Shown one piece after another: positions 42,426 to 56,600 of a stretch of DNA of 64,000 nt (its first letter is position 1; each line of letters opens with the position of its first letter). The stretch is taken from NCBI GenBank assembly GCA_963920525.1, contig OY986436.1:26129318-26193317 (forward strand), in the 5' to 3' direction. The notes beneath the pieces were generated by a model. The model saw only the letters and a list, made by a program, of their open reading frames with translations, was not told where the DNA came from and made no database searches. The stretch comes from Dichetophora obliterata. Lineage: Eukaryota > Arthropoda > Insecta > Diptera > Sciomyzidae. The position numbers and the translations under genes are program-made.

Positions 42426-45359
42426 TAATGTGGTGTAACTGTAACCAAAAAATATTATGGCAGTCCTCACGGAGTACTGTGTCATTAACACGGTGGCCTG
42501 CTAAACGTCTGCAAAATCTTAAAAGATATCTTATAAACATGTACATATTTTAAACAATTACTTTTGCATTCAGTCAACAAATATTTAAAATTTACATTTT
42601 TTTTTTTAAACACAATATTTGCTTCCCTTTGCACATCAACAATATCGGAATTATTTGTTGTTAATACAAATAAACTAATAAGTTTTACTTATTTATTGAT
42701 TTATTGGCCAAGCAAGGCAATTAACTTATTCTAACTGGTTTGTTTTTTCCCCTCCTCATCCCTTTCCTTGTTTTTGTGTTTGAAGAAATGCAACTCGAAG
42801 TAGGCGTCATCCGTCCACCTGAATGACAAGAATTCCATAACACGTCAAAAAGAAAAGGAGAGAAGAAAAAAATAATAGCAGCTTAAAAAATAACATATTT
42901 TATACATAGTAATTCTAACGACTAAAAGGACAATAAAGAAAGAGCGCAGGATCATTGAGCTTTTAGTAGGGAGAAGGATTTGGAAATGTTTATTATGAAT
43001 TTTAATGAGCATATAGAAAAATATATAAAAAAATATTGAAAATAGCATTTAAATAGAAACATTTTATTAACTTTTTAAGCAACTTTACTTAAAAACTTCG
43101 GTTCCTAAGTTCTGGTACTCTGGAACCCCTATTTTGTCCCAGCTTGATGTATTTTGCAAATATTAAAACAAGAGCTAATGCATGCATTCGTGTTCATGGA
43201 TGGCACTCTTAGCAATTATTAAGAATTTAACAATTGAAGTACAGTTGTAATTGTTCACTTTTATTAATTTTACAAGCACTTTTATTAATTTTTTTAATTT
43301 TTTTTTTTTTTGGGTATTCGATAAAAATACCCCAAACTGCTCAATTGCTTACTCAGTTCTGTGTTTATATAATATAAGAGAATATTTCAACAGGTATTCG
43401 CCAAAAAAAAACAAAAAATGTCGCTTACAACGTTATTCGCGGCAGTGCTTAAACTGTTTTTAATTATTTTATAAATAAGTGCTATCAAAAAGTTGGTTAG
43501 TTATTGACTTCATTATATTCGTAAGCAAAAACTTTCAATAAAGGATTTGAAGACAAAACTTAGGAGATTAAAACTGCATCATTGAAAAAAATAAGATCAT
43601 GGACGAATTTTAGTGCAAATTTAAAAAAAAAATTATATATGCATTTTTTTATATTAAAAAAAATTGTAAAAGTATTTTGGCTGAAAAACATGCACAAAGT
43701 GCAAAAAATTTTGGTTTATTATTTAATTACCTTTCAAAAGTTATCCTTTATTTTTTTTTCTATTTGCATTGATTTTGAATTTATAAGCGTATAGCTGATT
43801 ACAACTTTTGAGGTGATTTTTAGTAAACTTTCCCTTTTTCTTTTTCTGGATCCAATGAAAGATTTGCCACAGGGTTTTCCTTTTCATACGGAACACCCTG
43901 TATGAACGCCGACTTTCTTTATAATTATGATAATATGAAATCAATGATTATGTTGTTAATTTTTGTTTTTAAGTGACAGTTTGGTCATCCAGCTGACTGC
44001 CGGCGTATGTCAAATAATCCACTTAAACATAAAATTAATTTTATATTTTTTCTGAATGACATTTTGACAGTTTTGTCTGATTGATTTTTGCCATTCATAA
44101 GATTTGGCCCGTCCTGAGGCGGTTTGTTTTGTCTGGCTTTAATGATCAATTGTGGCCAGATGTAATGGAGCAAACATTTTCAAAGCTGAATTTATATTAA
44201 GCCGGTTTTCCATTGTATGCACAACGAATGATTAACGGTTGACTACGGTTTATTTGAATCTGTCAATAAAATTAATTATAACTTTGAAGTTTAGGAATTT
44301 TTAAACTAAAGAAAGCTTAAGTGGCAAACAACAATTAAGTCAAATTTTCTTTGTTGCTACATTATAACAAATTGAGTAGGTAAACGTTCAGAGTAAAGGT
44401 TAGTGACTGCGAATATTTCGGAAAAAATTTATTTCTATGAAAAATTGTGCTTCAAAGTAAAAAAAATCGTTTAACAACATTTTTGCCTACACAATTTTTT
44501 TTTATGAGCTGTGCCACACAGTGTTGCCAACACAAAGTAGCTTTAAAATAGCTATTTATAGCAAGTATATATTATCATTGTGTCATGTTGCACGCTCACT
44601 TGCACTCGATCACACACCCATACACACACATATACACTTGAGCCCACAAACACACTAGAGTGCTTACAGATGCAGCCCATCCAGCAACTTTTTGCCCTTG
44701 ATCTTGAAAATGATGCAAGAAAACGCAACAAAAAAAACTTTCTTGCTTTAAGCAGATACTCAAGATTCAGAGAAATGCTATCAAATGAACAAGAAACATT
44801 TAGCAATGAAAAAAAAAATAATAAAATCGAATAAGTTGCAAGCTATTCCCAGTTCTCTGACTTGTCTTGGTTGTTTTTGCTCATTGCTGCCAGCCACTGT
44901 GCAGTATTTTTAGCTCACGTGACATGCTTTTCAATTCTAAAGAATTGTATCTCTTTAAATGGAGTTCTTTTAATTTGGTGACCAACCACATGGGGCAATA
45001 TGACTTTAGCGGGAGCCGGTGATGCCACCTTTTTTGGATATTTCATGTGTTGAGAGATATCAACAAATCAGCTTATTTATAGAGAGACAATATAAAGTTC
45101 GTACTATCGAACAGTGTTTAGAAACTTTCGTAAACTCGAATCGGTAGTGATATCGAGAACGATATCTTTGACTATCGCCATAGATACACAGCTCAATATT
45201 GACGATTTGGCATTGAGATTTTTCAGAAAAAAAAAATGTACCAACTCCTATGAGATTATTAATAAAGACCGTGCTGTATACAGAATAAAATGGTTTTTAT
45301 ATCCTGCTGAATTACTAAAAACCAGCTGCAATTTGTAACTTTTTGTTAATTTTTGTGAA
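42426..45359. other. Non-coding intronic DNA
   Basis: No gene. 44611-44640 has a short imperfect (CA)n tract. ACGGAACACCCTGTATG at ~43888 resembles the end of a mariner-like MITE but has no partner in range. Frames at 44552-44834 follow the CA tract and are not credible. Confidence 0.45.
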
Positions 45360-46330
45360 TTTGTGAAAACAAACATAGAACTTTAACTTTTTAAAACATA
45401 ATCGCTAAGCTAAAGTAAAACTTTAATAGGCGCTGAATTTCATTTTGAGTTGGCTTTTTTCATTTATGTTAAAAAAAAAAAAATATCTGAGGATCTTATA
45501 ATGTCTATACTTTTATTTCAATGAAGCTTAACGACTTTAATCTAGTTGCTGAAAAATATTTTAAAACTTCTTGCCCTTACTAATAACGAAAACTTTATTC
45601 TTTAGCTGAATTGGTATTTTACTAGCTTTTTCAATAATTTTGTAATGTTTCTTCATTAAAAGATATGCCTACAGCTTGCTGAATATGTTGTTTAAATTTT
45701 GGATTGAATATTTAAATAAAATATCTCGTGTTTCTGCCAAATTGCTGTTAATATAACTATTCAAACATAGAACATTAACTTTTTAAACCACAACCTCTAA
45801 ACTATTACTTTAACAGGCGCTGAATTCGATTTAATCTGAGCTTTTTTCATTTATCATTTCAAGTTATAATGTCTATACTTTTACTGTTTTAATGAAGCTT
45901 AATGACTTTAACTTAGTTGCTGACAAATATTTTTAAAATTCTTGCTCTTACTAATAATAAAAATTTGTCAAAAGCTGAATTGGTTTTTTACTAGCTAAGC
46001 TTCACTTTGTCAACGATTTTGTAATGTTTCTTAATTAAAAGATATTCTTACAGCTTGCTGAATATGCTGTTTAAATTTTGGATTGAATACTTAAATTAAA
46101 TATCTCGTGTTGCTGCTGAATTGCTGTTAATATAATTATTCAAACATAGAACCTTAACCTTTAACTTAGTTGCTAGAAAATATTTTTAAAATTCTTGCCG
46201 TTACTAATAATGAAAATATTTTCATTAGCTGAATTAGTTTTTCACTAGCTAAGTTTAACTTTGTCAAAGATTTTGTTATGTTTCTTCATTAAAAGATGTG
46301 CTTACAGTTTGCTGAATAGGTTCTTTAAAT
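45360..46330. repeat. Tandem repeat, ~385-bp unit, ~2.5 copies
   Basis: AAACATAGAACATTAACTTTTTAA-type starts recur at ~45373, ~45763 and ~46141. Units share GGCGCTGAATT, AATGTCTATACTTTTA, TTAGTTGCTGA, TAGCTGAATTGGT, GTAATGTTTCTTCATTAAAAGA and TTGCTGAATATG. The third unit lacks the first third. It forms the outer edge of the GCTGAATA array. Confidence 0.8.
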
Positions 46331-46429
46331 TTGAATTTAATATATAAATTGCTAAAATTTAAATTTTGTTTAGCATATCAATTAAAGAGTTGAATAGCTA
46401 TAAAAACTTAAAAAAAAAACAAAACAATA

Positions 46430-46823
46430 AGGGTTCTCATCTAAGCAAGTAAACATGTATAGCATTTAAACTTTTTATGAGCGATAAAGTGTAAATAGCG
46501 TAAACGTCGACAAAATGGCGGCTGCGGCTGCGACAACATTATGACTTTATTAAATTTTAAACCTTTTAAAAACCTTCATTAACATAGAAAAATAAATAAA
46601 ACGTGTTCAAATTTACTTCAATTTCTTTAAATATGTAATAATTAGCGCCAAAGGCAACCCTCATTCACACACGTAGATTTACATGCTAGTTTACACTACA
46701 AAATAGGCTCGGAAATGATGTAAACTCACGCCCATACAAATTTTAACAGATAGTTTACGCGCATGTAAGTTCACAAGGCTTACAATGTTTACGGGTCAGC
46801 TACATGCTAAGATGAGAACCCTT
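46430..46823. mobile_element. MITE, AGGGTTCTCATCTAAGC ends
   Basis: A 394-bp element. AGGGTTCTCATCTAAGC at the left mirrors GCTAAGATGAGAACCCTT at the right, with ACATGTA/TACATG continuing inward. It contains a small GC-rich stretch (ATGGCGGCTGCGGCTGCG at 46513). It interrupts the array described around it. Flanks (CAATA/AATAA) allow a short AATA-like duplication. Confidence 0.8.
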
Positions 46824-46829
46824 AATAAT

Positions 46830-49000
46830 TTAAAAACACGTTTCTAACTTAAATTTTTTTCAAAAGATGAAATAAATAGTTTATGTTGGCATTAGAAATA
46901 GCTGAAAAATGTTTGTGAACTGGACATTAAATATTTAAAACTCTTTTCATTTTACTATAAGTGAGCTTAATTCGTTTTTATAATAGCTAAATAGTATTCA
47001 GCAACATGGAACAGCTCGTAATTGTTGCATTTGTGCATTGCGAAACTACAAAATGTCTGGAAACGTTTTTAAAAATGAAAAAACATGCCGCTGAATAGCA
47101 CAGCTAGTATAAAGAACTTTGATGTGATTGATTGATTGGACAATTTGTGATTTGATGAAACAATTGTAAAAATCATTTTATCAGCTCCGAAACAGTAGAA
47201 TATAATGTTCTTCTTCATTATAAGCTAAAGCAAGCTAAAGCAAGTTGTAGCTAAGAAGTGGCTGAATAGTATTCAGCAATATAAAACCTGCTGATAATGA
47301 TGGTTTTTTTTGGCAATTTTAGCTAAAATTATGTTTAAAGGATCGCATTAACTCTTAAAAGTAGTGCTGAATTAGCTTTTAAATTTTAAGCAGGTGCTTT
47401 TAATATTGAAGCTTGTACGATTATACACATAATTAAATAATTATATTATGAAGAACTTATTCTAGAATCAACTTAAACTAATCAGAGCATTCTAGTTAAA
47501 ATTTTGAACTTTGATGAACAGTTACTTAGAAATTCATCCAACCATTGTCAATTGGAGCTAAATTAACTCTTAAACTGTAAGCGTCTGATTACAAAAAATC
47601 AAAATTTTAAAAAACAATCAAAATAATATTATAATTTTTTATAACTTAAAAACAAAAGCTAAATTCCGTTTTTATTGTGAGTAAATGGATTTAAAAGTAG
47701 CTGAATAGCATTCACAAAAATTAAAGTAATTGTATGATTTATTTATTCTTAAATAACTAGAAAAGTTGTTAAAGCAATCAGTTCATGCTTTAACATAGAT
47801 TGCTGAATTAATTTTTGAATTGTAAGCGGCTAATTTTAAGATTGAATGTATTTGTTTAATTCTATTTAATGAATGTAAATAGCGTTTGATGTAAAAATAA
47901 TTACGAAAATCTAAATGGTAGCCAAGAAAATGTATTGTATATATTTTTCTTAACACAATTAACTAGTTTACTTTAAAAGAAACTAAATAATAGTCAGCAA
48001 CATCAGAAAATAAAGTCATTGATATTTTTATTCATTTCTGATTGAAAAAACAAAATGAGGGAGTTGTAACGGATTGTTAAAAGTTAAGAAATGCTTGATA
48101 AAACAATGTTAGGACATTCTTTTAATTTCTTAAGCAAAAAAACAATTTAGTTTTTAATCATTAGCTAGCTTTAGTATAAAATTAAAAGCTGAATTGAGCT
48201 GTTATAATGAGTTATGGTATAATAATGAGTTTTAAGATGTGCTGAAAAGTACTCAGCAATAATAAAGTAGTGGATGACAGTCATATTTTTAATTTTGAAA
48301 TAAACAAAATTACTGGGAACGTTTGTTCAAACTATGAAACATAGTGCTGAATTAACATTTTAGGTATAAACGGCAATTTTTTGATCAGATTTATATCAAT
48401 ATGATAAAGTCAAACTTTTAAGATATTTACAGTAGCTCTATTTTATTATTACGTATTATTACGTATATGTTTAGTTTTGTTTATGATTCTGTTTTGAGAG
48501 AAGCTGAATAGCAATGAACTACCACAAAGTAGTTGCTAATTTTTTGGGGGCTATCTTTATGCCAGTTATACACAGTGTAGTAAATAGCGTTTGAATATCA
48601 AAATTATTACTACAAATTTAATATAATTATTAAACACTTACTACATCATAAATAAACAAATACTAGAAAAATTAATTGTTTAAATTGGCTTCTTAAAATG
48701 CTAAATAGCATTCAACTGTACTGAAGTAGTTTGTGATAGTAAGTATTTTTTTAAAAAGATTTATGATGCTATTCAGCAGAGTTGAAGTAGTTGCTGAATT
48801 TTTTTTATATGATTTCTAAGTAATTACATTTGTTAAGAAACTATTTTAAACGATAAATTATTGCTCTGAATTAGCTTGAAATGTCTCATTTATCATTTTT
48901 TTTTTCTTATTTTTAAGCTATAAGCTGAAAAGGATTCGAAAATAGCGGAATAGCATTCAGCAAATACATATTAATAAAATAACTTTACACTATTAAGCTT
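46830..49000 (+). repeat. Left arm of inverted GCTGAATA array
   Basis: A degenerate tandem array, unit about 260-280 bp. Each unit carries AAGCTGAATAGTATTCAGCAACAT, then AAAGTAG, then an AACGTTT..AAACTATGAAACATAGTGCTGAATTAG block. Unit starts are seen near 46985, 47260, 47700, 47985, 48240, 48500, 48695 and 48945, with gaps and losses. Units lie in one orientation, opposite to those at 50630-57010. Non-coding. Each GAATAGTATTC core is itself a small palindrome. Confidence 0.75.
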
Positions 49001-50629
49001 AACAAATTATGAGGAAATCTATTTTGCAAGTTTAAAATTCAAAAATATTGCAAGTACCATCAGAACATGTGAATGCGTCTAAGTCAAAACTAGACACTCT
49101 TAAAATATAACGCTATTAACCGCATAACATGCAATAAAACTGAAAACGATTCATGACTTATTCAGCTGGGGAAAACCACTTAAAAAATTAGCGCAAGCGT
49201 TCTTACAGCTATGACGCTGGTCTGACCCAATTCGGCATGGCGGAGGACAGACGTATAATGAAGTGCAAGTAATTTTTGTATGGTCTTCTTCTAAGCATTT
49301 ATGGGAAACGACAAAAGTTTCCCAAACAACAACATTTGCTGTCTGAGTGCAATTTTGTGAAACTGGAAACGCATGACTGCCGTTGACCGACGACCATGAA
49401 GATGTCGACTTCAATTACGAATGTCAACATTTACGACAAGTTAATATATTTTCCGGAAAATGTTCCTTACAACGCTTGAACGTGTTTGGCCACTTTTTAT
49501 TACAGGTGTTTATTGCTGCAAGATGCGTGAGAATTTTTCGCTTGTCTAGTCAACATGTATTCTTGCTGACATGTGATGTGTGCAATTTGCACATTTCAAA
49601 TGCTAAGCAATTAAACACATCCAAAAAAATGTTAACTAAGACACAAGATTTAAATGACAATAGAAAGAAGTAGGAAAGGCATATAAACATGTATTTGAAT
49701 TGGTTTTGTAGACTAAGACGTTAAGATGGCAATTAAAGATGTGCTACTTTTAAACATGTGCTTTGAGCCAAATGATTGCAATAGCTACTTTTTTCTGAAC
49801 CTAAATATACATATATTCTTTTATATAGTAAAAAAAAAATAAATATTTTGCAGTAAAAACTTAATGCGAAATATCAAGTATTTCACCTAAATGACTCATT
49901 GAGTTGTTGATATATTTATTCGACAGTTATTTGTGTTTTTTATAAAATTTAAAATTTTTGTTTATGTTTTGTTAAGGAAATATTTATATTTTATGCAAAC
50001 AACACATTATTCATGTGTGCATTTCTTTATTTTCACTTTCGGCAAAAATGTACACATTTCCACTAAAATATATTCTGCAAATGCGCAATTCTCTAAATTA
50101 AGCACACTTACACACCAACGTTTAAGACTTGTATATTGAGATTGCATTCTATATATTTCCAAAAATAGCTGCACAAGCAATGAAATTCTTTTTACAAAAT
50201 ATTTTTGAAAGCAATACACAAGAGTACCAATTAAATTTTATTCCACGCAATTAATGTTATTTTACAATTTTTGAGATTTTTTTTTCTTGCTGGCCAGTAT
50301 GAATCACATGTTTACACATTTGGAAAAACAAAAATAAATTTCTTATTTTCAAATGTCAAGTTTTTAAATCTAGTGAAATAAATTATATTAAATAAAGCTA
50401 TTAATAAAAGCAATATTTTTAATATTAATAAAATATAAACAGAAATGTATGTTCACCATCGTTTTGACGGTACAAAAATAAATAGACATTTTTCTAGCTT
50501 GAATACCTTTCGTATGCTGCCGACAGCTTGTGGTAATAAAAAAGGCGGCAGATCAAGGAATGAAAGTGTTAAAATTAAGCTAGAGTCTTATTTAATGAGT
50601 TCCTTAAACCTAAAACGCCTTTGATCAAA
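49001..50629. other. Non-repetitive centre between inverted array arms
   Basis: 49150-49680 is noticeably less AT-rich than the arms and lacks the GCTGAATA monomer. Opposite-strand frames of 87 and 96 codons (49151-49414, 49383-49673) show no family resemblance and no splice context. The rest (49680-50629) is AT-rich. It could be the original intron sequence around which the array expanded, a regulatory island, or the core of a foldback element. Confidence 0.4.
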
Positions 50630-53600
50630 TTTTTACAGCTAATTCAGCACTATGTGTCATAGTTTTAAATATGTAAGCAATAAGTTTTAAGACTCAAATT
50701 ATATAAATACAACAGTCACCAACTACTTTGATGTTGCTGAATACTTTAAAGCCCATTAAGCAATATATTTTATTATTTAAAAATGTCGCAAATAAGTTTT
50801 AAGGCTTATCACCAACCACTTTGATGTTGCTGAATACTATTCTGCTGATGTCAAAGCCAAATTATTTAAATACTTCACTTTATACTTTACTTAAATACAA
50901 CAATAAATACATCAATACTTTAAACAATTTGTATAGAGCTAAAAAATAGATTTTCATAAGTCCTAAAAAACTGGTTACAACATAAGCACGCATTCAGCAC
51001 TATTTCAAAAACTTTTAAAATTCTACCAAAAACTTTCTTAGTTAAAACAATATAAATAAGTCAGTTATTTTTGTCCTTTTTATTGCTAAATGATATTCAG
51101 CTTCTTTAAAAGCTAAATAATTATACTGAAAACTTTATTCAGTATTTATTTCAACAAACAATATAACTTATAACAACAAACTTACCCATATGTAGTTGCA
51201 AAAATAATCAAGTGTCTCTAAAAATTGCTTTAGCAAGCATTTAAGCATCTTCAAAACGCCGCTTATAGCATTTATACATATTCAGCTCCATATCAAATAG
51301 TTTCAAAGATATCCAAAAAAACTGTTTAGGCTAAAAATGTATAAATATAATAGTCATTTACTACTTTGGTGTTGCTGAATACCATTCAGCTCCTTTTAAA
51401 GACAAATTAGCATACTGAAAACTAAATTCAGCCCTTCCTCCAGCACAAAATGATCAAAAATTAGAATTTTTTCTCAAAAACAACCGTTCACAATATAAAC
51501 AACTGTTTAGCACTTTATAACATAGTTTGCAAAATATTCCCTAGAAATTTTTTCATACCAATAATAAAATAACGTCAGTAATCAACTTATTTAATGTTGC
51601 TAAATCCAGTTCAGCTTCTTTTAGAAAGCGATTAAACTATTTTATTTTGTTTTCTCTTTGATTTTTGCAATAATTTTGGCTTCAAAAGATATATTTGGAT
51701 TCGGTTTTTTGTGTCACCAAATATTTTTAATCTCAAAATTGATCACATAAAATTTAAAAAAAATAGTTCAGCACTTTTCTATGCAGGAACGTTTTCAACA
51801 ATTCTTCTTTTTTATGCATATCCACAACAATTCTTTACGCCCAAAACTTATAAATGCAATAATCCCCAACGGTTTTGGTATTGCTGGTTTTAATTGATTT
51901 ATATTTTTATTCAAAGCTTATTTAAATCAAATTTAAACATATTTAAACTAACTTAAAATCGGCATTTCTAACGACATCTGATCTGATCTTAGCAATATTT
52001 ACATATATAAAAAATATTACATTTGTTTATTATTTTATGAAATCAATTGCTTTAATTGTCATAACCGGTGGTCTACACACAGCTTATTCAGCATAATGTT
52101 TATAAGTCAAAGTCAGTTTTATAAACAATTTTTAAGGCTTAGTTAGCAAAAATGTCACTTTAAAATAGCTAAATTCAGCCAAAATATAAATTAATTTTTT
52201 CAGAAGCAAAAAATTTCAACGGCTCTGTGTTTTAAGATCAGATGAGATGTTTTTTATTATTTAAAATGCTATTCAGCAGTATATTTTTACTTTCAAACTT
52301 TTTCCAGTAATACCTATATATTTGAAACAAAACAATATTTTAGAAGTACTTAAAGTGTATTTTTAAGTTATGAAAAGTATTTTAAAAACTTACATCAAAC
52401 CAATTAAAAGCAATTCAGCACTTTTCGTTTACTATTAAGTGCACTTAGATTTATAGATTTAGAGCTTTTAATTTATTACAATCAAAATTTTGTAAATATT
52501 TCATTAAAAACTCTTAAAATACATATCTGCTTACAACTAATTCAGCAGGTAATTACAGCATGTAACTTTCATTGACATGTAGAAAAAGAGTTCAGTGGAG
52601 TATACAGCTAAATATCATATATGTAAATATTTAGAATGTTTTGAAAATTTATACTGTTGTTTGTGCAATTTAACTACTTCTTTTTATTTAACACCTAGAA
52701 GCTGAATAAATTTCTTTCCCACTCAATTTATTTCCTTTTGTTACAAACAAAAGCGCTAACAGTCAAGCTGTTCAAGATCATTTTACACATCGTTATTAAC
52801 GCTTATTTTTATTATATTTCTTTTTATATTACGGCGTCAACCCAAATTTGGACAAGCCGCTGAAAGCAACTTAAACTGTTTTGTTTTGTTAACTAGCAAC
52901 TTGCTGATAGTTCCGCTATTAAAGATTTAAACACGAATTTGGCTCCATCCAATTTGCTCAAATCGTAAAACTGGCTGTTCCTTAAGTGGCCAAGACAATG
53001 TTATAAAAAATCTTGTCCATATATTTCTATGTCTGAAAAGCAGTCGATGGCATGTATACCAAAAAAAAATATGGTAATGTTTATGGTGGAAAATTTATAA
53101 ATAGGCACATTTATGGAAAGCTGCACATTAATAATAGATATGACTTTGAAAATCGTTTGTTTTTATGACAAAATTATAATTCCTATAAGCTGCCTTATAA
53201 GCCGAGCAAATTTAATTTAGCAAATTAATAAATCAATTCAGCGCCATTATAACTTTTTCCTGATGCACTTAAAAGATTTTTTATAAGCTTTTTAGTATTT
53301 ATTTAAACATGTGTTTTCAGCAAATATTTTGTAAAGTATTAAGCAAAAACAACTTTAAAATTATTAAGTGAGAGCTATGAGGGTAGACATTAACGATATT
53401 TCTGTTAACTTTTTGATGCTAAGTAGAATAATTTTACAACTGAATGAAGCGTTTAAAGCTGTTTCAACAATTCAGCACATTTAAGTTATTTTGCACATTT
53501 AAGTTATTTTGCACATTTAAGTTAATGCTAATTATTAACACATATTCAGCTCATTACTTGAACCACTGAACTCTTTTTAACTACTTAAGTAAGTATACGG

Positions 53601-56600
53601 CTTAAATTGTACTAAAGTGAACATTTAAATTTATTCAGCGCAGTTATATTAATTTTTTTAAACTAAAAGAAACTATTTTTTTTTTTTTTTTTGTTATATG
53701 TGATCTCATTTATTTATTTCAAAAGTAATTCAACTGAAGGAATGCAAGTCATATATGAATCAGCGTGTGTTTTCAGGGCAACTGAAAAAAAAATTAAATT
53801 AAAAATATTACCAAATAGCTATTCAGCTAGTCATTCAGCTAGTCATCAACGACTTTTGATAAAGTGTAGCAGTTATACTACTTGTAGAAAAATTTGCAGT
53901 TAAGAAATAATTATAAATGAATAACAATTTCAAATTCAGCAGCTTAAATTAAATTTTTTTAAAATGATCTTAAGACTAAAGAGAATTAGGCATCTTAGAA
54001 ATGTATGAAGCTTTCAATTGCATTTTATTTTAGATTAAGTAGAATAAATACTTGACTAAATCTAATTCCACCGCCTTCGACATAAGAGCTTTAATTTGGT
54101 TAAGAATATAGTAAATTAAAAGCTTATTCAGCTCCTTTAATTGCATTTTATATATCCAGCATATAAGATAATTGACTGGTTCTTATTCAAAAAACATAAA
54201 ACCATGTCATCTTGAAGATTAAATTCAATTCAGCAGCTTAAAACATATTCAGCACTAATAATTGCACAATTTTTAGATTCAGTAGATTAAACTTTACTTT
54301 CATCTTCTTCAGCATAATTTTAAAGTTATTTTAGCTGTTTCAAAGCATGTTAAATTTAATATAAAGCAGCATTTAAAAGCTTAAACTCTATTCAGCACTA
54401 AAAATTTCATTCAGCAAATAGAAAACTCTATAATATCTTATTAATATTGCAACATTTTCAGGTTCAACAGATAGAAAACTTAATTATTTCTCATTCAGAA
54501 ACTTTTGAAACTAGTTCTTACTGTCTCAACACATTTGGTACAAGTCTATTGTATTTGAAATTATAATTCAGCAATTATTGTTGCATTTATTTTGATTCAG
54601 CAAATTAAAAACTAGACTGTTTCTTGTGCAGCAACATTTAAAAGAAGTTTTTACTAATTCAAACAACGTCATCTTAAACATTAACTAAAATTCAGCAGCT
54701 TGAAACATATTCAGCTCTAAGTATTGCATTATTTTTAGATTCAGCAGATTAAATATTACTTTTATTTTCTTCGGCAGCATTTTAAAACTGTTTCAACATG
54801 TTAACTGAAATATAAAAATCATTTACGGCTGTATTCCTTTAGCACTAAAAATGTTATTTGTTTTTTAATTCAGCTAGTGAAGACCTAATACTTTCCTATC
54901 AATATTGCATAATTTTCAAAGTCAATCGATTGAAAACTTAATTATTTCTAATTCAGCAACGATTAAAACTAGTTCTTAATGTCTCAAACGTTTGGTAAAA
55001 ATCTATTGTATATGAAATTATACTTCAGCAATTATAGTTGCATTTATTTTGATACAACAAATAAAAAACTTGACTGTTTCTAATTAGTTTTTATGATCTA
55101 TTGAATAATTACATGAATTAAGATTGTGAGCTTTAGGTCATGTAAGTTTTCAAGAAGGCAACAACAACAACAACAACTCTGTATAGAGTCAATCACTTAG
55201 CTGACTAGACAGTCTGTTTCGGAAATCGCTACATATTCCTCTTCAGTAGTCTTTGAGTGATTAAGCTGTGATCAACTCACTGTTTAAACTAGCATATGAA
55301 TGTGCAGATTCTGGAATTCATTCTTATGAATTGTATGGCTGCTAATCATATGACACTCCAGAGCAGGAGGCCATTTTAGATCACCGCCATCAACTCTATC
55401 AAGGGTTGCCATCTGTTGCTTCTTCATTTATTTCAATATTCAATTGACTGTTTCTTGTTCAGCAACATTTAAAAGAAGTTTTTACTTATTCAAACAACGT
55501 CATCTTGAACATTAACTAAAATTCAGCAGCTTGAAACATGTTCAGCTCTAAGTATTGCATTATTTTTAGATTCAGCAGATTAAATATTACTTTTATTTTC
55601 TTCAGCAGCATTTTAAAACTGTTTCAAACTTGTTAACTTTTATATAAAAATAATTTACGGCTGTAATCCTTTTTAGCACTAACAATTTTATTTATTTTTT
55701 AATTCAGCTAGTAAAAGACTTGATACTTTCCTATTAGTAAAATTATCCACAGCAACCGTATGTTTTTTTTTAATACCACCACGTATATAAAAATGCCTAA
55801 GGGGTATATGCACTTTGTCACTCAGTTTGTAACGCACAGAAGGAGGCGTGGTAGGTATAGAAAAGTATATATATTTTTGATCAGCATCACCTCCTGAGTC
55901 GATTTAGCCATGTCCGTCTGTCCTTCTGTGATCACGATAACAGGCGTAATTTTAAAGCTTTCATATCGAAATTCAATACATAAAATTTATGTATAAAAAT
56001 ACAGATCAAGTTCGAAAATGAACAAAATCGGAGAAAAATCACGCTTAAATCCCATAAAAAGTTACTTTACCAAAATGGTTAAATCTGTTTTAGTTCCACA
56101 AAAATTAATTTAATGATTAATTTAATAATAAAAAAAAACTGAAAATTCCGCCCACCTCCCATACAAAGTGACTTCATCAAAATAGTAAAACCTTCATAAA
56201 ACAAAAAAATAATAGTGTTTTAACTTGATACCTTACACATTATTTTTCAATTGATAATTCAAATGTACCTCGAGTTTCAAATTGAAATATTTGGATAAAA
56301 ACCACGCCATATAAAAGTGTCGTCACCAAAAAAATACAACATTCAAGATCTCAAATAAACTAAAATACGTCCATGATTGCATAATTTTCAAAGTCAACCG
56401 ATTGAGAATGTAATTACTTCTAATTCAGCAATTTTTTAAACTAGTTCTTAATGTCTCGAAACATTCAGTAAGAATTTAATGCATTTGAAAATATACTTTA
56501 GCAATTATTGCTACATTTTCTTAGATTCAAGCAAACTAAAAACTTGAATGTTTCGCATTCAGAAACATTTAAAATAAGTTTTGGTTGTAATAAAACAGCT

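Noticed and set aside
40910..42553. Several open frames of about 475-540 codons on both strands
   Set aside because: They are dipeptide-repeat read-through of the (CATTAC)n array. A six-base unit without a stop stays open in five of six frames.
43880..43905. MITE end (ACGGAACACCCTGTATG)
   Set aside because: Resembles a common mariner-type terminus, but no inverted partner was found nearby.
49383..49673. 96-codon frame in the centre of the inverted arrays
   Set aside because: No domain, and overlapping opposite-strand frames of similar length suggest composition alone.
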